From NCBI GenBank assembly GCA_021736545.1, contig JAIPFS010000031.1, positions 1-10,477 on the forward strand: a DNA stretch of 10,477 nucleotides, in the 5' to 3' direction. Position numbers and translations under genes: made by a program. This DNA comes from Spirochaetia bacterium. Lineage in GTDB: Bacteria; Spirochaetota; Spirochaetia; PWKH01. A model generated the notes under the pieces. It did not search any database. It worked only from the letters and a program-made list of their open reading frames with translations, and was not told the origin of the DNA. Shown piece after piece: positions 6,455 through 10,477 of this stretch (its first letter is position 1; each line of letters starts with the position of its first letter).

Positions 6455-7642
6455 CTATTTCCTAAGTCTCGGATCTATTGAATCTCGCAATCCATCACCA
6501 ACAAAGTTAAAGGCAAGGACAGTAAGACTTATTGCTAAAGCGGGAAAAAACAACAAATAGGGATAGGTCATCAAACCGCCAAGAGCATTATTTGCCAGGG
6601 TTCCCCAGGAAGCTTGCGGTGCAGAAACACCAAGCCCTACAAAACTAAGAAAAGCCTCAGTAAAAATTGCCGCAGGTATATTCATAGCTACAGTAACAAT
6701 AATTGGCCCCATGGCATTCGGTATTAAATGGCGAAGAAGAATTCGATTACTTTTTGCACCCATAACTTTGGCAGCCATAACAAATTCCTGATTTTTAAGG
6801 GAAAGTATCTGCCCCCTTACTATACGTGCCATTCCTAGCCAGTACACTAAACCGATTGTTATTACTACCGTTTTCAGACCGGAACCGAACACAACCATAA
6901 GAAGAATCACATAAAGCAACCGTGGAATTGAACGAAGAATATCAACAAAGCGCATCATAATATTGTCGATTACACCACCAGCATAAGCAGAAATCCCTCC
7001 ATACAATATTCCAATGGTAAGGTTAACAAGAGAGGCAACCAACCCGACAATTAAAGAAATGCGAGCACCATACATAATCCGTATCCAAAGATCCCGACCA
7101 AGTGTATCTGTTCCAAGAGGGTTCGTTTTATTCCAGACATTTTTACGGCTTATGAACAGTTCATCATTGTTTTCTTTTACTATACGCCACGGTTTTCGTG
7201 AATAATTAAATGTGTATTCTTGCCCCCGTAAAGTAAAACTCTTTTCCTTATTCACAAGATCATCTCTGTTCGGTTCAATGGTTTCAATTATTTCACCACC
7301 CCGGGTAGTAAGGAAAAAATCCATAGATGAAGATACAAAGAGGTACTGATTATCATCAAGCTTATAAAGATCCAGCAGCGGGGGAATCAAGGATAAATCC
7401 CTATCCTGATCAGAGTAACTCTGATCGGTCATCATCGGCCCAAAAACAGCCGTAAAAATCAAAAGGAATATCACTGCTGCTCCGAATAGGGACAATTTAT
7501 TCTGTTTAAACCGCCGCCAAACATCAGCCCAATATGTCATAGACTTTCTTGCATTTACTTCTGTACGTTCCCCAACCTTCTGTTTAACAGGTACCCAGTC
7601 TGCTTCTGTTATGGCTATTGTTTCTGTTTTGTTCATGCTCAT
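6455..7642 (-). CDS. oppC: Peptide-type ABC transporter permease OppC, long form
   Basis: An inner-membrane permease half of the importer. Seen: an amphipathic cytoplasmic N terminus (1-45), TM1 about 50-70, NPLGTDTLGRDLW (174-186, the family's conserved LGTD motif before TM2), then five further membrane segments, and an EAA-type coupling loop EFVMAAKVMGAKSNRILLRH (about 286-305). It ends with GDGLRDSIDPRLRK, characteristic of OppC/DppC. At 395 residues it is longer than the usual 290-310. The extra part is a hydrophilic stretch of about 90 residues (roughly 83-170) between TM1 and the LGTD motif, predicted outside the membrane. The ATG overlaps the oppB stop (TAATG), with AAGGGAG 9 nt upstream inside oppB. 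A TAG stop is followed by the 188-bp repeat-bearing gap. Confidence 0.94.
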   Translation of the reverse strand: MSMNKTETIAITEADWVPVKQKVGERTEVNARKSMTYWADVWRRFKQNKLSLFGAAVIFLLIFTAVFGPMMTDQSYSDQDRDLSLIPPLLDLYKLDDNQYLFVSSSMDFFLTTRGGEIIETIEPNRDDLVNKEKSFTLRGQEYTFNYSRKPWRIVKENNDELFISRKNVWNKTNPLGTDTLGRDLWIRIMYGARISLIVGLVASLVNLTIGILYGGISAYAGGVIDNIMMRFVDILRSIPRLLYVILLMVVFGSGLKTVVITIGLVYWLGMARIVRGQILSLKNQEFVMAAKVMGAKSNRILLRHLIPNAMGPIIVTVAMNIPAAIFTEAFLSFVGLGVSAPQASWGTLANNALGGLMTYPYLLFFPALAISLTVLAFNFVGDGLRDSIDPRLRK

Positions 7643-8580
7643 TACCGCGTGCTCCCTTTACTCTGTACCCGAACTCGAGGATCAATCCACCCATAAATAA
7701 TATCCACCACCAGCATACTGACTAATAGAATAATTGAGTAATAAATAGTAATGCCCATGATTGTCGGATAATCGCGATTACTGATTGACTGTATGAAATA
7801 GCGGCCTATACCGGGCATTGCAAAAATACGCTCAATAACAAAAGAACCTGTAAGCAATGTTGCAACTCGCGCTCCAAGCACTGTGATCATCGGAATAGAG
7901 GCGTTTTTTAATGCATGTTTCAGCATAACTTTCGAGGGACTCAACCCCTTAGCATAAGCAGTTCGAATATAGTCCTGATTAATAACATCGAGCATTGCTG
8001 CACGATTTAATCTAGTCAATCGGCCGATTGTAGCCAGTGAAAGAGCGAGTGCTGGAAGAATATAATGCATGAAAGAATCAGCACCGTAAATTGGGAACCA
8101 GCCTAATTTATATGAAAGAAAGTAGATGAAAACTGTTGCCATGACAAACGAAGGAATAGTCCGCCCTAGAGTAGAGATAAACATTACAAGCCTGTCAGCA
8201 AAACGGTTTCGACGAACTGCCGCGATAATTCCCATAGGGACACTGGCAATTATCACAAAGAGAATAGAAAGTATTGCAAGACGGCTGGTTATCGGGAAGC
8301 CCTGATTAATCAATTCAGTTACAGAGCGTCCTTCATAAAAGAATGAAGGACCTAAATCAAATGTCACAATTCCCTTAAGATAGTCAACATACTGTCTCCA
8401 TACAGGATCATCAAGATTATACTTCTGTTCTAAAATCTTAATAATTTCCGGATTCAGGTCCTGTTCTTCAAAATCATAAGGCCCACCAGGGATAGCATGC
8501 ATTAAAAAAAATGTAAGTGTTATGATTATAAAGAGTGTGATTAACAAACTAATAATTCTTGAAAGCAAATATCTTAGCAT
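7642..8580 (-). CDS. oppB: Peptide-type ABC transporter permease OppB
   Basis: The first gene of the operon and the partner permease of OppC, 312 residues, normal for the family. MLRYLLSRIISLLITLFIII is the classic OppB/DppB N terminus and TM1. It is followed by HAIPGGP (28-34), a periplasmic segment with YNLDDPVWRQYVDYLKG (54-70), five more membrane segments, and the EAA loop YIRTAYAKGLSPSKVMLKHA (204-223), ending in DIIYGWIDPRVR. ATG 8580 is chosen because AGAAGG lies 8 nt upstream and the protein then begins where homologues do; an in-frame ATG 17 codons earlier (8631) adds an atypical polar stretch. The upstream 163 bp are shared with the divergent rpiR-type gene. I found no convincing -35/-10 pair on this strand, so the opp promoter may need activation. 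Confidence 0.95.
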   Translation of the reverse strand: MLRYLLSRIISLLITLFIIITLTFFLMHAIPGGPYDFEEQDLNPEIIKILEQKYNLDDPVWRQYVDYLKGIVTFDLGPSFFYEGRSVTELINQGFPITSRLAILSILFVIIASVPMGIIAAVRRNRFADRLVMFISTLGRTIPSFVMATVFIYFLSYKLGWFPIYGADSFMHYILPALALSLATIGRLTRLNRAAMLDVINQDYIRTAYAKGLSPSKVMLKHALKNASIPMITVLGARVATLLTGSFVIERIFAMPGIGRYFIQSISNRDYPTIMGITIYYSIILLVSMLVVDIIYGWIDPRVRVQSKGSTR

Positions 8581-8607
8581 TAAGCGACCTTCTTTTTTGC
8601 ACGATTG

Positions 8608-8617
8608 AAAATATTTT
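8608..8617. promoter_or_regulatory. Candidate operator 1 (AAAATATTTT palindrome)
   Basis: A perfect 10-bp palindrome within TGAAAATATTTTGTA, 28 bp upstream of the oppB start. It shares its core with candidate operator 2; their centres are about 42 bp apart, close to four helical turns. A binding site for the adjacent RpiR-type regulator is plausible but unproven, and A+T-rich palindromes also arise by chance. Confidence 0.35.
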
Positions 8618-8648
8618 GTAGTACTAGGCAATAAAACTAATAAAATTG

Positions 8649-8661
8649 GGAAATATTTTCC
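8649..8661. promoter_or_regulatory. Candidate operator 2 (GGAAA-TAT-TTTCC)
   Basis: A 13-bp inverted repeat with 5-bp arms and a 3-bp centre. It lies 8 bp before the -35 box of the rpiR-side promoter and between the two divergent genes. G/C ends make it less likely than site 1 to be a chance A+T palindrome. Inferred operator. Confidence 0.42.
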
Positions 8662-8669
8662 GTATTCTC

Positions 8670-8698
8670 TTTACAATGGGACAAATATACCATATACT
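8670..8698 (+). promoter_or_regulatory. Sigma-70-type promoter of the regulator-hydrolase operon
   Basis: TTTACA (8670-8675), exactly 17 nt, then TATACT (8693-8698); one mismatch to consensus in each hexamer. The start of transcription is expected near 8705, about 40 nt before the ATG at 8744. The predicted start falls on the inverted repeat TGTTG-T-CAACA (8704-8714), a position that suits autorepression. Confidence 0.72.
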
Positions 8699-8703
8699 AT
8701 AGG

Positions 8704-8714
8704 TGTTGTCAACA
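8704..8714. promoter_or_regulatory. Candidate operator 3 (TGTTG-T-CAACA) at the +1 region
   Basis: An 11-bp inverted repeat with perfect 5-bp arms around one base, lying at the predicted transcription start of the regulator gene. A bound protein here would block initiation. Its sequence differs from candidate sites 1 and 2, so at most one class is likely to be the RpiR-type site. Confidence 0.35.
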
Positions 8715-8743
8715 AAGAAATATTGAGAAAAAAAGGGAAAAAA

Positions 8744-9724
8744 ATGCAAGAAAATACCTTCATGAATCGGATACGTAAACTGGAGGGAATAACTGATAGC
8801 GAAGAAAAGGTCCTTAGATTTTTAGAAGAAAATTATCCCCTGATTGCTTTTGAGACAATTCACTCTATCAGTAAAAAGTGCAGTGTGGGGAAAGCTACTG
8901 TCACTCGTTTTGTTACGCGTCTTGGTTATAAAAGCTTTTCAGATTTCATGAACTCAATACGAAAAGAAGTATCTTCTCAACTAGAAACTCCTATTGACCG
9001 ATTCAGTAATATTTATCAGAACATATCTCAAGCACCGGAAACACACTATAACATGCATGCTGAAACTTCCATGAGAAATATTGAAATAACACGGAACAGA
9101 ATAGATCCCGCAGCTTTTAACCAGGCAGTTGATATCTTAGCCAAGACTTCGGGAAAACTTTATATTACCGGAGCTGCAACTTCTTACGGTTTAGCCTACT
9201 TTTTTTATATGCTCGCAACGTATATGCGTTCAAATGTTGTACTTCTTGAAACTTCCCCAGCCAGTCTTTCTCACAAACTGATTGACGTACAAAAGGAAGA
9301 CACTCTTTTATCAATTCTCCATTATCGCTTTTCCAACCAAACAGTTAAAGCTGCAAAATGGTTTTCTGAATGCGGCGCGTCTATTGTTCTGATCAGTGAC
9401 CGTATGTTAACACCAATATCGAGTATTGCAACGGTTCAGCTTTACTCATCATCAGATGGCCCGGAGATGTTCAACAGCAGATTGTCTACTATGTTCATAC
9501 TGGAAACTCTTCTTTCTTCGATGGCGGCACGCCTAGAAACCAACGTTTATGAACGTTTTGAATTGTTTGAAAATTTACGATCTCGTTTCAATGTTTTTTC
9601 TGCACAGGCTCAAATTTTCACACAGCCAAAAGATCAGAATTCAGCCCAAAGTCAGCATATATCAAAAACAAAAAGTTCTCGAAATGAATCAGACAGAGAG
9701 AACTCAAATAATAAGGAGAACTAA
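8744..9724 (+). CDS. RpiR-family transcriptional regulator (HTH + SIS)
   Basis: A DNA-binding regulator of the family that usually senses phosphosugars. From ATG 8744 it has 326 residues: an N-terminal HTH_6 domain (about 1-75) with TIHSISKKCSVGKATVTRFV and RLGYKSFSDF, a linker, and a SIS (sugar isomerase) domain (about 125-260) with KLYITGAATSYGLAYFF, DTLLSILHYR and ASIVLISD. The SIS domain binds phosphorylated sugars in relatives; here it has no evident isomerase role. The start is chosen because AGGGA (8734-8738) lies 5 nt upstream; a TTG at 8723 has no such site. The last 40 or so residues are polar, Ser/Asn/Lys-rich and probably disordered, which is longer than usual for the family. It is divergent from the opp operon and overlaps the next gene by one base (TAATG). 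It likely controls itself and opp. Confidence 0.92.
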   Translation: MQENTFMNRIRKLEGITDSEEKVLRFLEENYPLIAFETIHSISKKCSVGKATVTRFVTRLGYKSFSDFMNSIRKEVSSQLETPIDRFSNIYQNISQAPETHYNMHAETSMRNIEITRNRIDPAAFNQAVDILAKTSGKLYITGAATSYGLAYFFYMLATYMRSNVVLLETSPASLSHKLIDVQKEDTLLSILHYRFSNQTVKAAKWFSECGASIVLISDRMLTPISSIATVQLYSSSDGPEMFNSRLSTMFILETLLSSMAARLETNVYERFELFENLRSRFNVFSAQAQIFTQPKDQNSAQSQHISKTKSSRNESDRENSNNKEN

Positions 9725-10477
9725 TGCCAAATAATACAAAATACAGCCAAACTAAGGAAAATCAAACATTAGATACAGATATATCAGTTTTACGTGAGAA
9801 AGTTAAAAAACAGCACCGAAAAATTAACGGAATAAGCCTAGCCTATCGTGATACCGGCAGTGGGCCAACACTCTTTTTCCTGCATGGTATGAATGGAGAA
9901 TCTGGATCCTGGCTTTATCAGCTGGCTGGGCTAAGCCGCTTTTACCGCGTAATCTCTTGGGATGCGCCAGGTTACGGAGGTTCAGAAACCATTGGTTCAA
10001 CTATATCAGAGCTTGCTCAGACAGCTTTTTCTCTACTTGATGAGCTTGAGGCAGAAAAACCTCTCATTATCGGACACTCTATGGGTGGTGTCATTGCAGG
10101 AAGAATGGCAATCGAGAAACCAGACAAGATTTCCGGCTTAGTTCTCTCCTGCACACACTGGGGATGGGCGCATCCAATCGGTGAGGCCCTTATTGACCGG
10201 TACACAAAGCGGATTAATGAACTTCATACAATGTCAATAGATGAGTTTACAGAACTTCGTGCTTCACGAATGACAGCAAAAGATGCTCCGTCAGAAGTAG
10301 TTGCTTTCTTAGCTGAAATGAGCAGAGCTGTAAGCATTGATGCACTTAAAAACGTTGGCAGAGCAAATCAAGAAGCAGATAACCTGCCTGGACTGAACCA
10401 ACTGAAAATACCCATCTATCTCCTTTACGCAGAATTTGACAGGGTAATAAAACAAGAACGTACTGATGCCTTTATCA
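9724..10477 (+). CDS. Alpha/beta-fold hydrolase, 3'-truncated by window edge
   Basis: A soluble hydrolase, 251 residues visible and still open at the window end. It has the alpha/beta hydrolase order: oxyanion-hole strand LFFLHGMNG (50-58), WDAPGYGGS (79-87), nucleophile elbow GHSMGG with Ser119 (117-122), a cap-type helical segment (about 145-215), and the acid Asp239 in LLYAEFDRV. The catalytic His should lie beyond the window. The first 30 residues (polar, Asn/Lys/Gln-rich) form an extension before the fold, with no signal peptide, so it is cytoplasmic. AAGGAG 5 nt upstream and the one-base overlap with the regulator (TAATG) indicate one transcript and coupled translation. The substrate cannot be read from the sequence: esters, lactones, carbon-carbon bonds or N-terminal peptide bonds (proline iminopeptidase type) are all possible. 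Next to a peptide-type importer, a role on the imported ligand is a reasonable guess. Confidence 0.88.
   Translation, partial: MPNNTKYSQTKENQTLDTDISVLREKVKKQHRKINGISLAYRDTGSGPTLFFLHGMNGESGSWLYQLAGLSRFYRVISWDAPGYGGSETIGSTISELAQTAFSLLDELEAEKPLIIGHSMGGVIAGRMAIEKPDKISGLVLSCTHWGWAHPIGEALIDRYTKRINELHTMSIDEFTELRASRMTAKDAPSEVVAFLAEMSRAVSIDALKNVGRANQEADNLPGLNQLKIPIYLLYAEFDRVIKQERTDAFI

Overview
The window reads as bacterial chromosome, most likely from a spirochaete. That placement is an inference. It rests mainly on the solute-binding protein leader, which ends in Ala-Phe-Ala-Asn-Gly-Gln-Gln in the style of Treponema/Spirochaeta exported proteins, and on moderate G+C with many short tandem repeats. 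No rRNA, tRNA, CRISPR array or intact mobile element was seen.

Left part (1-2550). A 3' fragment of a PIN-like gene enters on the + strand (1-597). It converges with rsgA on the - strand (746-1963), a circularly permuted ribosome-assembly GTPase. rsgA has simple repeats at both ends: a 9-bp Leu-Glu-Asn coding repeat near the N terminus, and a 21-bp tandem array that holds its stop codon and runs into a 7-bp G-rich array. Between rsgA and the next operon lie about 600 bp with no recognised gene. That stretch contains a near-consensus promoter (TTGTCA-17-TATAGT, - strand), a perfect Shine-Dalgarno and a 12-codon ORF, which may be a leader for rsgA or the start of a decayed gene.

Centre (2551-8580). 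A complete peptide-type ABC importer operon runs on the - strand in the order oppB-oppC-oppD-oppF-oppA and ends in a clear intrinsic terminator (2551-2580). oppB/oppC and oppD/oppF overlap as TAATG. oppC and oppD are separated by 188 bp dominated by a 15-unit hexanucleotide microsatellite. oppF and oppA are separated by 58 bp that include a perfect hairpin. The gene products form two permeases, two ATPases and an exported binding protein. OppC carries an unusually long loop after its first membrane segment.

Right part (8581-10477). A 163-bp divergent intergenic region carries a strong + strand promoter (TTTACA-17-TATACT) and several inverted repeats. It drives an RpiR-family regulator (HTH plus SIS sugar-phosphate domain), which overlaps by one base an alpha/beta hydrolase that runs off the window.

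Together the right-hand genes look like one regulated uptake unit. OppA captures a ligand, OppBCDF imports it, the hydrolase may process it, and the RpiR protein probably controls the divergent promoters in response to a phosphorylated sugar. A SIS-domain regulator beside a peptide-type importer suggests a sugar-containing or peptidoglycan-derived ligand, but nothing in the sequence proves this.
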